The notes beneath the pieces are model-generated. The model searched no databases and was not told the origin of the DNA. It saw nothing but the letters and a program-made list of their open reading frames with translations. This document shows, one piece after another, positions 45,547 through 54,577 of a stretch of 64,000 nucleotides of DNA. Both the position numbers and the translations under genes were made by a program. The DNA lies in NCBI GenBank assembly GCA_050331695.1, contig JBHJGP010000011.1:34763-98762 (forward strand), given 5' to 3'. Origin of the DNA: JBHJGP01 sp050331695 (GTDB lineage: Bacteria; Pseudomonadota; Alphaproteobacteria; Geminicoccales; Geminicoccaceae). How positions within the stretch are numbered: position 1 is the first letter of the stretch; each line of letters opens with the position of its first letter.

Positions 45547-45918
45547 ATGATGAACCGACTGTTGGGCGCGCTGCTCATCACCGCCTTGCTTGTTTCCGTC
45601 AACGGAGCCGCGCGGGCTGAAAGTATGGACAAGGTCCCTTGTCCCGGCATGGACCGCGGAGACTTCGAGCGGTCCGTTGCAAGCGCCCGCCGATCGCTGA
45701 TTTTGGCACCTGCTCCGGCGGCAGCGCTGCTGAAGCTCTGGCGTGAGCGGTCTCGCCATTCGAGCACCATCGAACCGGATCGGGTCGTGGTCTTCGACAT
45801 GGCCACCAAGCCGTTCGTCATCGCCATCGAGACCGAGGCTTGTGTTGTCACGGTGATGCCCATGGCCCGGCAGCGATTGTTTCGACTGCTCGATCGACGG
45901 TTGGGTCGGCTGGTTTGA
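45547..45918 (+). CDS. Exported small protein inside the phage cassette
   Basis: A 123-residue protein with a Sec signal (MMNRLLGALLITALLVSV..ARA) and two to three Cys in the mature part. It lies between the capsid-side genes and tail tubular A but is unlike virion proteins, as it would be exported from the cell. It may be a passenger (moron) gene or take part in envelope passage or lysis. ATG 45547 follows AAAGG; the frame is open from 45496. The function is unknown. Confidence 0.6.
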   Translation: MMNRLLGALLITALLVSVNGAARAESMDKVPCPGMDRGDFERSVASARRSLILAPAPAAALLKLWRERSRHSSTIEPDRVVVFDMATKPFVIAIETEACVVTVMPMARQRLFRLLDRRLGRLV

Positions 45919-45950
45919 CGAAGCTTCCAAGTTAATTCGGAGAGAGATCG

Positions 45951-46514
45951 ATGGCGATGTCGCCGGTAGAACTTTGCAGTGCCGCCCTGGTGAAGCTCGG
46001 GGCCCGCGGCATCGAGGATTTTGGGGACGGGCGCGTGGAAGCAACCGTCGCGGCTACACTCTACCCGCTGATCCGCGACAGCCTGCTCACCGCATACCCC
46101 TGGGGCTTTACGCTCAAACGGAGCGTCCTCGACCAGCCGGAGACGTTGACGGTCGGCAGCTACCGACGGCGCTTCTCGCTGCCGGACGATTTTCTCAGAG
46201 CTATTGCCCTCGAAGACGCCGGCGGCGTCGGCTACGAGATTGTTGGCGGAGCGCTTCAGAGTAATGCCCTGACGCCGACGCTGGCCTACCAGTTTCGCGC
46301 GGACGAAAGCGCCTTTCCTGTCTATTTCCAGACCGCGCTGGTGGCGCGCCTGGCCGCCGAGTTCTGCCTGCCGATCACCGAGAATACATCGCGCGCCGAA
46401 ACGTTGAGGCAGATCGCTGAAGCCGAGTTTGCGCGGGCCCGCCAGGCTGAGCGCCTTCAAGACACGCCAGCGACCTTGCAGGACTGGGGTCTTATCGATG
46501 CGAGGTTTTCATGA
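45951..46514 (+). CDS. Tail tubular protein A-like
   Basis: Short-tail (gatekeeper) protein of 187 residues, T7 gp11 type. It shows SPVELCSAALVKLGARGI, the LYPLIRDSLLTAYPWGFTLKR stretch and YRRRFSLPDDFLRAIAL, all hallmarks of this family, and VYFQTALVARLAAEFCLPIT near the C-terminus. It overlaps the tail tubular B gene by four bases, as in T7-like phages. The ATG follows GGAGAG. Confidence 0.85.
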   Translation: MAMSPVELCSAALVKLGARGIEDFGDGRVEATVAATLYPLIRDSLLTAYPWGFTLKRSVLDQPETLTVGSYRRRFSLPDDFLRAIALEDAGGVGYEIVGGALQSNALTPTLAYQFRADESAFPVYFQTALVARLAAEFCLPITENTSRAETLRQIAEAEFARARQAERLQDTPATLQDWGLIDARFS

Positions 46515-48415
46515 CCCGAACGGTGGTCGTGCAGACCAACTTCACCGGCGGGGAAATCGACCCGCAGCTGATGGGGCGCGTCGACGCCCAAGCTTACCGC
46601 GACGGCTGCAAGCGGCTCAGCAACGTGCTGATCGACCCAAAGGGCGGTGTCCGCCGCCGACCGGGAACGAAATGGCTGGCTGCGCTTGCCGGTCCTGCCC
46701 GCCTCGCCGCCTATGAAATCGATGTCGACCTGGTCCGATTGTTCATCATTTCCGCGGGCCAGATCACGATCGTGGACAATGATGATTTCGCCTCCGCCGT
46801 CACGATCGGCAGTTTTTGGCAGGCTGACGATCTAGGACAACTTTCCTGGACCCAATATGAAGCCGGTTTGATGGTGTCCCATCCCGACTATCAGACGGCG
46901 ATCATTGAGCAGCATGTCAGTACGGGACAGTGGTTTCTGCGCGACCTTCTGTTCGACGATCAGACGGTTGACGGGGTCGGTTACTCGCGGCGGCCGTTCG
47001 GTCATTTCGCGCCGGCGAATTGCACTATGACGGTGACGGCGGCACCTACCTACGGGGCGGACAAATGGCAATTGGCGACCAGCCACGCCGTCTTCAAGTC
47101 CAACCATCCAGGCACGCTGTTCCGGGTTCAAGGCATCGAGTTTCGTGTCGTTACCTATCTCGGCTCGACGACGGTAATCGCCGAAGCGCGCCAGAGCACC
47201 GGCGCGATTGCCGCTACGACCGATTGGGATGAGCAGGCATTCAGCGAGGTCCGCGGCTATCCCATCGCAGCCACATTCTTTCAGAAGCGTCTGGTGCTCG
47301 CCGGCCCCCGGGAGGCGTCAAACTATCTCTGGTTCTCCAAGATCGGTGAGCCCTTTAACTTCGACCTCGGTGCCGGTCTCGACGACGAGGCGATCGCTTT
47401 CCAACTCCGTGCCGACCGAACGCAGGCCATCCGGGCGCTGATGCCCAGCCGTGATTTGCAGGTTTTTACTACGAGTAGCGAGTGGGCCATCGTCGGCACA
47501 CCACTCACACCCCAGAGTGTCCGGACCGAGCTTCAAACCCGGATTGGCTCCCGTAGCACGACTCAGGTCCCACCCTTGGATGTCGATGGTGCCACCATTT
47601 TCGTCGGCCGTTCGGGCAAGGATTTGCGGGAGTTCATCTATACCGACGCCGAGGCCGCTTATCGTGCCTCTGATCTGGCGCTTTTGTCAGCGCATCTGCT
47701 GCGCGATCCGATCGATCAGGCGTTCAGTCAGACCGACAGGGTTCTCTACATATTAAATGAGGACGGCACCATTGCCGCCGCAACGATCGAGAGGACAAGT
47801 GGGGTCGTCGCCTGGAGTGAATTGGTTCCAAACGGACGTGTTCTGGCACTGGCAAGCGTCGGCGCGAAACTCTACGCGGTGGTCGAGCGCGATGGAGCGA
47901 CCGGTGTCGAGCGGTTCGATGCGGAGGAAACCCTCGACGGAACGCTGCATCTTTCGGCGCCATCGCAGCAAAACGTTTGGTCCGGTTTGGAACGCTTTGA
48001 CGGCCGGAGTGTGCGCGTCATCGCCGATGGCGAGGACAAGGGCGCGGTCGCCGTGTCGAGCGGGACATTGGCGCTCTCCGAACCGGCCCGCGATGTCGCG
48101 GTCGGTTTTGCCTTCGCGCATGAAATCCAACCGCTCGACTACAGCCTCTCGGGCCGCGGCGGCATGGCCAGACATCGCCCGGTTCGCCACGTCTTCCAGC
48201 TCCACGAGACCGACGTCCTATGGGTCGAACCAAGCCCCGGCGCCTCGCCGATCAAGCTCACCGGCGGCTCTGGTGAACCCGTGACCGGCCGGCTCGAAAT
48301 GCGCGCCGCTGGCTGGATTGCGCCAGGACAATCGGGAGGCTGGCGGATCCGCCAGGACGATCCGGCCAAATTCGCACTTCTTTCGGTAACCACGGAACTT
48401 AAGGTGAACAACTAA
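46511..48415 (+). CDS. Tail tubular protein B-like (tail nozzle)
   Basis: Tail nozzle protein of 634 residues, T7 gp12 type. The N-terminus VVVQTNFTGGEIDPQLMGRVDAQAYRDGCKRL-like region, here with KGGVRRRPGTKWLA, is diagnostic. Middle and C-terminal parts are beta-rich with RLVLAGPREASNYLWFSKIGEPFNFDLG and TTSSEWAIVG. The gene is coupled to tail tubular A by a four-base overlap and to the next gene by one base (TAATG). It is the largest virion gene of the cassette; no fibre gene follows. Confidence 0.87.
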   Translation: MTRTVVVQTNFTGGEIDPQLMGRVDAQAYRDGCKRLSNVLIDPKGGVRRRPGTKWLAALAGPARLAAYEIDVDLVRLFIISAGQITIVDNDDFASAVTIGSFWQADDLGQLSWTQYEAGLMVSHPDYQTAIIEQHVSTGQWFLRDLLFDDQTVDGVGYSRRPFGHFAPANCTMTVTAAPTYGADKWQLATSHAVFKSNHPGTLFRVQGIEFRVVTYLGSTTVIAEARQSTGAIAATTDWDEQAFSEVRGYPIAATFFQKRLVLAGPREASNYLWFSKIGEPFNFDLGAGLDDEAIAFQLRADRTQAIRALMPSRDLQVFTTSSEWAIVGTPLTPQSVRTELQTRIGSRSTTQVPPLDVDGATIFVGRSGKDLREFIYTDAEAAYRASDLALLSAHLLRDPIDQAFSQTDRVLYILNEDGTIAAATIERTSGVVAWSELVPNGRVLALASVGAKLYAVVERDGATGVERFDAEETLDGTLHLSAPSQQNVWSGLERFDGRSVRVIADGEDKGAVAVSSGTLALSEPARDVAVGFAFAHEIQPLDYSLSGRGGMARHRPVRHVFQLHETDVLWVEPSPGASPIKLTGGSGEPVTGRLEMRAAGWIAPGQSGGWRIRQDDPAKFALLSVTTELKVNN

Positions 48416-48843
48416 TGGGCGCTCTCTCCAGTGTTGCTTCGATTGGCCTGCAGGCGGCGGCCGCAGGCCGCGCCGCAAAGCGTGAGACCAAAAAGTTGAA
48501 CGACCAGCGCGACAAGCAGCTGGCCGAAATCCAACGTCGGGACAATGAAGCGCGCATCCGCCGCCAGCGTTCGCTTCGCGAAGCGTCTGCGCGGGCCAAG
48601 GCTCGGGCCGCCGGCGCGGGCCTGGGCGGCGCCGGTGGCTCCGCATCGGCCATTCTCGACGGTCTGCGCAAGGCGGCGACCGACGAACAGGCCCGCTCCG
48701 ACAAGGAGCGGGACAAGATGGTCGACGAGCTGTTTCGATCGACCTCCAAAGCCAAAAAGCGCAGCCTCTTGGATCGGACCAGCGGCTTTGTGACCCGGAG
48801 CTTTGGCGGTTCCAGCCGCGGCCCCTCGCTGTTCGATCTTTAA
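48415..48843 (+). CDS. Small internal-virion-like protein
   Basis: A 142-residue, Ala/Arg/Lys-rich helical protein beginning MGALSSVASIGLQAAAAGRAAKRE, in the place of T7 gp14 (internal virion). A long charged helix (about residues 20-60) and a middle Gly/Ala stretch (AAGAGLGGAGGSASAILDGL) are seen. It overlaps the tail gene by one base. Larger internal-core proteins (gp15, gp16) are not present in the cassette. The name is given by position. Confidence 0.6.
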   Translation: MGALSSVASIGLQAAAAGRAAKRETKKLNDQRDKQLAEIQRRDNEARIRRQRSLREASARAKARAAGAGLGGAGGSASAILDGLRKAATDEQARSDKERDKMVDELFRSTSKAKKRSLLDRTSGFVTRSFGGSSRGPSLFDL

Positions 48844-48873
48844 TCGCGTCGTTCCCCGTCAAGGATCATCATT

Positions 48874-50388
48874 GTGTCTGAAACAGCGCTGGCGAGAGCG
48901 GAGGGAGGCCCGCCCGCGGGCCGCCCGTTGCCCGTCGCCATCACGTTCCGGCAATTCGTTTGGGTGTGGAATCGTCTTCAGGACTTCGGCACGCCGGAAC
49001 TCCATGTCGACATCGCCCGCTGGTTGGAAGACCGCTGGAGCGCCGGCGACGAACGCCTCTTGCTGATGGTGTTTCGCGACGCCGGTAAATCGACCCTGAC
49101 CGGTTTGTACTGCGCGTGGCTCCTGTTGCAGGATCCCAATCTGCGGATCCTGGTCCTTTCAGCCGAACACCAGCTCGCGAGCAAGATGGTCAAGAACGTG
49201 CGCGGGATTATCGAAAAGCACCCGCTCACCCGTCAGCTCGTTCCAGGCCGAGCGGACCAGTGGGGTTCGGATAAGGTGACGGTCGAGCGGTCCCGCGAAC
49301 AGCGCGATCCGTCGCTTCTGGCGCGGGGTCTCGCGGCAAACCTCACTGGGACGCGGGCGGATGTCGTTATTTGTGACGATGTCGAGGTGCCCAACACGGC
49401 CGACGCCCACGGCAAACGAGAGGACCTCAGGGCGCGCCTGAGTGAGCTCAGCTTCATCCTGGTGCCGGGTGGCCTGCAGCTCTATGTCGGCACACCCCAT
49501 AGCCATCTGTCGATCTATGCGGATGCCGCGGATCTGCCGGCGGACATGAAGCCTTTCCTCGGGCATTTCAACCGGCTCATTTTGCCGCTGATCGACGAGA
49601 AAGGCCGGTGCCGCTGGGCCGAGCGTTTTACCCCGGCCAAGGTCGAGGCAATCAGGCAGGAGGCAGGGCCGCTGCGCTTCCAAAGCCAAATGCTTCTCAA
49701 GCCTGTGGACCTTCGGGAGGTGCGTCTCGACGCAGCCCGTTTGAAAGTCTACGCCGCCGAGCCTCGGTTGATCGAGGGCAACGGCGAACGCCGGCTGATG
49801 CTCGAAGACCGGGAGTTAGCGGGCGGTGTGTGTTGGTGGGATCCCTCCTTCGGCGACCGGGAAAAGAGCGACGGCAGCGTTGTCGCCGTCCTCTATAATG
49901 ACAGGCAGGGCGGCTACTGGCTGAGCCAGCTGGCTTATCTCAGCCACGATCCGACCCTCGCTGAGGAAGTGGATGAGGCAACCCAGATGTGCCGGCAGGT
50001 CACCGCCATCATGAAGGCCGCCATGCTCACAAGCGTCACCGTCGAGACCAACGGCATCGGCGCCTTCCTTCCCAACCTGCTGCGGCGCAGCCTGCGCGCT
50101 GAGCGGCTGCCGTTCCGTGTCCTCGAGCACAACTCAAGCACCAACAAGGATCGGCGGATCGTCGATGCGTTCGATCCGATACTTGCCGCTCGCTCACTCC
50201 ACGTGCATGAGCGGGTCATGGCCGGTCCCCTGCCAGACGAGATGCGCAATTTTCGACCGGGCGGCAGAAACCGCGACGATGGCATCGATGCCGTCGCGAA
50301 CGCCTTGGTCTGCGAGAGCGGCCCCTTGGCGCTAGGTCGCCTCTACGGTCTTCGGACCTACCAGGCCAATACCGCCTTTTCGGTTTAG
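48874..50388 (+). CDS. Terminase large subunit (podovirus type)
   Basis: DNA-packaging motor of 504 residues. The ATPase part has Walker A FRDAGKST (about residue 70) and Walker B VVICDDVEV (about 167), with HSHLSIYA after. The nuclease part has Asp in WWDPSFGDREKSDGSVV, the VETNGIGAFLPNLLRR segment and DDGIDAVANAL near the end, so catalytic acids look intact. GTG 48874 is the start. No small terminase gene is adjacent, which fits GTA-like or headful packaging of host DNA but is not proof of it. Confidence 0.88.
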   Translation: MSETALARAEGGPPAGRPLPVAITFRQFVWVWNRLQDFGTPELHVDIARWLEDRWSAGDERLLLMVFRDAGKSTLTGLYCAWLLLQDPNLRILVLSAEHQLASKMVKNVRGIIEKHPLTRQLVPGRADQWGSDKVTVERSREQRDPSLLARGLAANLTGTRADVVICDDVEVPNTADAHGKREDLRARLSELSFILVPGGLQLYVGTPHSHLSIYADAADLPADMKPFLGHFNRLILPLIDEKGRCRWAERFTPAKVEAIRQEAGPLRFQSQMLLKPVDLREVRLDAARLKVYAAEPRLIEGNGERRLMLEDRELAGGVCWWDPSFGDREKSDGSVVAVLYNDRQGGYWLSQLAYLSHDPTLAEEVDEATQMCRQVTAIMKAAMLTSVTVETNGIGAFLPNLLRRSLRAERLPFRVLEHNSSTNKDRRIVDAFDPILAARSLHVHERVMAGPLPDEMRNFRPGGRNRDDGIDAVANALVCESGPLALGRLYGLRTYQANTAFSV

Positions 50389-50502
50389 CGACCCAAGGGC
50401 GTCGACGGCCTGCGAAAAACGCTCCTCGGCGAGAATTCAGTCACCAACCGTTAACCAATCCGGCTCCAAACTGGCCACAGTCTTTCACTGAGGAAGCCGG
50501 AC

Positions 50503-50928
50503 ATGTCCGCAAAACCCACCCCATCCCTCGATCTGGCATCAGCCCAGGATCGTCTCGCCGTCGAACTGCTGCGGCGCTGGACCGACGGCAACGTTCGGCT
50601 TCTGGAAGCCGTCGCCATGGTTCTCGCCAACCGAGCTTGGAAATCGGCCCCGGCCGGCCGCAGGGGGGAAATCGAGCCGGAACTCACCGGCTGCGGTGGC
50701 CGCTTGCCAGCCTTGCCCATTCAGGACGAGCGCGTCGATATCTGCCGGCGGATTGCCAAGCGGGCGCTCGCTAGCCGATCTGACCCACGGAACCCCGGCG
50801 CTACGTCCTTTCACCACGAGCTCACGCCAGCGCCTTGGGCAGTCCCTTTGCCGACGCTCTTCACGCTCTCTGAGTACGTCTTTTACGGCGATGCTGCATC
50901 CGATGGTGCGCTGCAAAAAATAAGTTGA
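50503..50928 (+). CDS. SleB-like cell-wall hydrolase (divergent)
   Basis: A 141-residue protein with the layout of Hydrolase_2/SleB domains: LLEAVAMVLANRAWKS, a middle DERVDICRRIAKRALAS..DPRNPGATSFHHEL and a final PTLFTLSEYVFYGD, corresponding to the family's GAThFhr...P.wa...hhFY pattern. The catalytic Glu of the classical AEARGE motif is not seen (RWTDGNVRLL stands there), so activity is uncertain. As the last gene of the cassette it is the best lysis or wall-penetration candidate. No signal peptide or holin is apparent. Confidence 0.65.
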   Translation: MSAKPTPSLDLASAQDRLAVELLRRWTDGNVRLLEAVAMVLANRAWKSAPAGRRGEIEPELTGCGGRLPALPIQDERVDICRRIAKRALASRSDPRNPGATSFHHELTPAPWAVPLPTLFTLSEYVFYGDAASDGALQKIS

Positions 50929-51005
50929 TTAGAGGGAAGAATTTGGCTTGTTCAAACGTTTAAGAGGAGACCGGTAAAGGAGTGTGCTGGGAGACTCATC
51001 AAACA

Positions 51006-51011
51006 TTGACA
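51006..51011 (+). promoter_or_regulatory. Possible -35 box upstream of opgH
   Basis: TTGACA stands in the non-coding stretch between the hydrolase and opgH. The sequence 17-18 bases after it (GTTTGTA) is a poor -10. It is the only promoter-like match in the stretch. Confidence 0.25.
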
Positions 51012-51194
51012 GCTGTTCACGTGTGCTTGTTTGTAGGTACACAACTCAAGTGATCAGTGGCAACTTTTGTCGTCCAGGCGCGTAACGAAGCTCTGGCAGG
51101 ATCGCACGGCGGCGTGATCCAGCCCATCCGAAGGCAAACCCGAGGAACAAGCCGGCGGCAATCGGGTTGTTGGTACTGTGGGAGAAACGCAGTC

Positions 51195-53114
51195 GTGTTC
51201 GATCAAGACGCTCCGAGCGAGCGCCTGAAAGAGGGTTTTGGTGTCGTGAAGGCTGGCCAGGTCATCCTCCACGCCGCTCCGCCGCTTCAGCGCCGCCGCA
51301 CCATCTTCGCTTCGCTTGTCGCGGTCACGTTGATCGCGTCCATCATCGCCATGGTCATGATCCTGACGACAAACGGGTTCACGCTCTTTGATCTAGCGAT
51401 TCTTATCTGCTTTGCCTTGACCTTGCCTTGGAACGTGATCGGTCTTTGGAACGCGATCATCGGCTTGGCGATCAGACTTTTCGCACGAGATCCCGTGGCG
51501 TTCGTCGATCGCAATCTGCGCGTTCAGGATGAGGACGCGGCGATCACCAGCCGAACCGCGGTCATCGTGCCGGTCTACAATGAAGACCCGGAGATGGTGT
51601 TTCGCCATTTTCGGACCACGGCTGAGAGCATTGATGCCACCGGTGAAGGCGACCGGTTCGACTACTTCGTGCTCAGCGACACCAACGATCCCGAGATCGC
51701 CCGCGAGGAAGAGCGGCTGTTTCTCGAGTGGCGCAGATTGGCGCCGCGGGCGAACCAGATTCACTATCGCCGGCGCAGCGAAAATGTCGGACAGAAAGCC
51801 GGCAATGTCTGGGAGTTCGTGGAACGCCGCAGCGAGCCGTTCGACCAGGCCTTGATCCTCGACGCCGACAGCCTCATGACCGGCGACGCCGTACTTCGGC
51901 TGGTCCGGCTGATGCAGGAAAATCCCCGTCTCGGCATCCTGCAATCCTTGGTGGTCGGCTTGCCGGCGAGCAGCGCGTTTGCTCGGATCTTCCAGTTCGG
52001 CATGCGCCACGGCATGCGCGCCTACACCACGGGCAGCGCCTGGTGGCAGGGCAATGCCGGACCCTATTGGGGGCACAACGCTCTGTTGCGCCTGGACGTG
52101 TTTCGAGAGCACTGCCGTCTTCCGTCGCTGCCCGGTGAAGCGCCGTTCGGCGGTCGCATCCTCAGCCATGATCAGGTTGAAGCCGCTCTTGTTCGCCGGG
52201 CCGGCTACGATGTGGCGGTGATCCCGGAAGAGACCGGCAGTTTCGAGCTCAATCCGCCGCACCTCCTGGAATTCGTGCGGCGCGACCTCCGCTGGTGTCA
52301 GGGCAATCTGCAGTATCTGAACCTTCTGTCCCATGTCCGTTTCCATGCGATGGGACAGGTGCAGCTTGCACTTGCAGTTATGATGTATGTTTCGGGTCCT
52401 GCCTGGCTGGCCTTCATGGCCGTCGCTCTGGCGCAAGGCGGCGTTTTTGGTCTGTTAGGCTCGGTCGGCCCGTCCACGGGTTCGGTTCCGTTACCTTGGG
52501 ACATGGACGTCACCACCTTCGGCATCGGCATGCTGATCACCATGGTCGGTATGACTTTGGCGCCCAAAATTGCGGGTATGATCGATGTGCTCGTGCATGC
52601 GAGGTCGCGGGAACGTTACGGTGGTGGGTTGGCGATTTTCGGCTCCGGTCTCATCGAGTTTTTGCTCTCGATGTTGGTAAGCCCCGTGATTGCCATGGCT
52701 CAGGCCCTATTCATCATCGGGCTGTTCAGGGGCAAGACCATCAGTTGGAATGCGCAGATCCGCTCCGACCAGGCCCTACCCTGGGCTGTCGTGGCCTCGC
52801 GCCTGTGGCCACAAACCCTGGTCGGCCTCAGCCTCGGCACGTCCCTTTACTTCTTGGCCCCGTCGATCCTGCCGTGGACAGCACCGGTCATCATCGGTTT
52901 GGGGCTCTCGATCCCGATCGCCCGCTGGACATCCATTCCGGCGTTCGGCCGATGGATGCGCGATCGAGCGGTCTGCGCGATACCGGAAGAATATGCGCCT
53001 GTGCCTGAAGTTGCTGCCGCCGGATATCGCCATTTGGTTGGCGGCCCGTTGACAGGCGCTGTGGAGCCCACCGGCACACCGACGCCGGCACCCAGCCGGA
53101 TCAACATCCGGTAA
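51195..53114 (+). CDS. opgH: Glucans biosynthesis glucosyltransferase H
   Basis: Inner-membrane glucosyltransferase building the backbone of osmoregulated periplasmic glucans from UDP-glucose. It has N-terminal membrane helices (about residues 35-95), the GT2 domain with AVIVPVYNEDPE, DYFVLSDTNDP, ALILDADSLMTGD and the QRRWCQ-like RRDLRWCQGNLQ motif, and C-terminal membrane helices. The N-terminus is uncertain: the frame is open from GTG 51057; GTG 51195, behind GGGAGA, gives 639 residues. A terminator follows at 53150. opgG, its usual partner, is not in the window. Confidence 0.93.
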   Translation: MFDQDAPSERLKEGFGVVKAGQVILHAAPPLQRRRTIFASLVAVTLIASIIAMVMILTTNGFTLFDLAILICFALTLPWNVIGLWNAIIGLAIRLFARDPVAFVDRNLRVQDEDAAITSRTAVIVPVYNEDPEMVFRHFRTTAESIDATGEGDRFDYFVLSDTNDPEIAREEERLFLEWRRLAPRANQIHYRRRSENVGQKAGNVWEFVERRSEPFDQALILDADSLMTGDAVLRLVRLMQENPRLGILQSLVVGLPASSAFARIFQFGMRHGMRAYTTGSAWWQGNAGPYWGHNALLRLDVFREHCRLPSLPGEAPFGGRILSHDQVEAALVRRAGYDVAVIPEETGSFELNPPHLLEFVRRDLRWCQGNLQYLNLLSHVRFHAMGQVQLALAVMMYVSGPAWLAFMAVALAQGGVFGLLGSVGPSTGSVPLPWDMDVTTFGIGMLITMVGMTLAPKIAGMIDVLVHARSRERYGGGLAIFGSGLIEFLLSMLVSPVIAMAQALFIIGLFRGKTISWNAQIRSDQALPWAVVASRLWPQTLVGLSLGTSLYFLAPSILPWTAPVIIGLGLSIPIARWTSIPAFGRWMRDRAVCAIPEEYAPVPEVAAAGYRHLVGGPLTGAVEPTGTPTPAPSRINIR

Positions 53115-53149
53115 AAGACCGGGTTTCAAACAAGCTGAGAAACGGAAAG

Positions 53150-53173
53150 CGGCGGCGCAAGCCGCCGTTTTTC
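53150..53173 (+). terminator. Rho-independent terminator after opgH
   Basis: CGGCGGC, loop GCAA, GCCGCCG (53150-53167), then TTTTTC TTTC. Perfect stem with a T-run, placed 35 bases after the opgH stop. It separates opgH from the convergent opgC. Confidence 0.85.
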
Positions 53174-53281
53174 TTTCGCCTGAGCCCCGTCTTCGATGAA
53201 CGGACGGCTATTTTGCCTTCATCCGCGAGGGCCACAGAAGCATGAAGCCCTCTTGGCCTTGTTCATATACGAGATCGGGTA

Positions 53282-54505
53282 TTATCGCTCCGGTGCGTGG
53301 GCGTAGGCAGGCGCCGCCACGCCAATCGTTCCTCCCTGCCTTACCGCAGGCTGACGCGGTTTCTGCGCCGGAAGAGCGCGGGCTGGCGCTGGCGCAGCCG
53401 GCTTTTTGCGCCAGGGCTGCGCTTTGAACACCGACGCAATGTAGGCGGTCGCGATAAGAGCCAAGAAGCCGGCGGCGTGCATCCACAAATGAACCGCGGC
53501 ACTCTTTCCGTACACATCGAACACCATCCCGCCGATCCGCGACAGGACCATGCTGGTCAAGAAAACCGGCAAGGCCTGCTGACCGACCTTGATGATCGGC
53601 GCCAGGACCGGGACTGCCAGCCAATGTTCACGACCGCGCAAAAGGCAGACAGCGAGGTAAGCCAGAGCCATGAAATGGAGCCAGCGGGCGATGCCAAAAT
53701 CTGTCTTGGCAAAGGACGGCCAGAAAAAGTAGCTGAGCTCGGTGAACAAAGGATGGCTCTTCCAGAGTGCCCAGTGTTTGAGCGGGATCAGCGCCAATAC
53801 AAACACGATGCAGGCGAGAATGAGCCACTTGTTGGGCTCCGGTGCCCGCACCAGGCCAGCTCCGAAAAGAAAACCGGTGAAAAACAGGAGCTGCCAGCCG
53901 AGCGGATTGAAAAACCACTCGCGATTGCTCCACCATTCGGCCGGGAACTGCAGCTGGTAATGCCAAGCCGCAGCGTAGAGCGACACCGAGAAAATCATTG
54001 CGACGTAGACGTGAATCCGAGTGCAGAGAATGATAATCGGCAACAGCGCCAATACGCCCATATACATGGGCAAGATATCGAAATAGTTGGGCACATAGGT
54101 CAGGGTCAGAAGATGAACGAGACCCTCGCCAGGTTCTTCGAAAAACCGGACCAGGTTCAGCTGTTTGACATAGTCACGGGTGTCCAGATAGTCGGTCGCG
54201 AACACCGTGAGCGCGGCGATGATCAAAAAGAGGCAAATATGGGCCCAGTAAATCTGCCAGACCCGCTGCACGACCCTGAGACAGCCGGCGAAAAAACCAT
54301 TGCGCTCGAAGCTTCCGCCAAAGGCGATGGCCGAGGCAAAGCCTGAGCAGAACACGAACATCTCGGTTGCGTCGCTCGGACCGAAGCGCGCTGGGATGTG
54401 AAGCGTCCAGTAGTTTCCGGGAACGTGGGATATGAAGATGATGAACATCGCAATCCCACGGAAGAAATCGACTTTAACGTCGCGAACCGGTTGCATCACC
54501 TGCAC
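53282..54505 (-). CDS. opgC: OpgC protein (succinyl transfer to periplasmic glucans)
   Basis: Membrane protein that adds succinyl groups to osmoregulated periplasmic glucans, giving them charge. The 407 residues have about ten membrane helices and the family motifs RDVKVDFFRGIAMFIIFISHVPGNYW, FGPSDATEMFVFCSGFASA and WWSNREWFFNPLGWQLLFFTGF. The C-terminal 50 residues are Ala/Pro/Lys-rich and cytoplasmic. The start is GTG 54505 (behind AAGGG) or ATG 54496. It is convergent with opgH, an arrangement that keeps both glucan genes together although opgG is missing. Confidence 0.92.
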   Translation of the reverse strand: MQVMQPVRDVKVDFFRGIAMFIIFISHVPGNYWTLHIPARFGPSDATEMFVFCSGFASAIAFGGSFERNGFFAGCLRVVQRVWQIYWAHICLFLIIAALTVFATDYLDTRDYVKQLNLVRFFEEPGEGLVHLLTLTYVPNYFDILPMYMGVLALLPIIILCTRIHVYVAMIFSVSLYAAAWHYQLQFPAEWWSNREWFFNPLGWQLLFFTGFLFGAGLVRAPEPNKWLILACIVFVLALIPLKHWALWKSHPLFTELSYFFWPSFAKTDFGIARWLHFMALAYLAVCLLRGREHWLAVPVLAPIIKVGQQALPVFLTSMVLSRIGGMVFDVYGKSAAVHLWMHAAGFLALIATAYIASVFKAQPWRKKPAAPAPARALPAQKPRQPAVRQGGTIGVAAPAYAHAPER

Positions 54506-54577
54506 ACTCGCCCTTGTTCACCGAGCGCGTGACCCTCAACCGATCCTGCGCCGCCCATCTCGTCCCGGAGACCTCGA

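Noticed and set aside
51393..52436. Minus-strand frame of 347 codons across opgH
   Set aside because: Antisense to the glucosyltransferase domain; no family signs.
53297..54346. Plus-strand frame of 349 codons antisense to opgC
   Set aside because: OpgC motifs and helices are clear on the minus strand; the plus product is highly charged and without domains.
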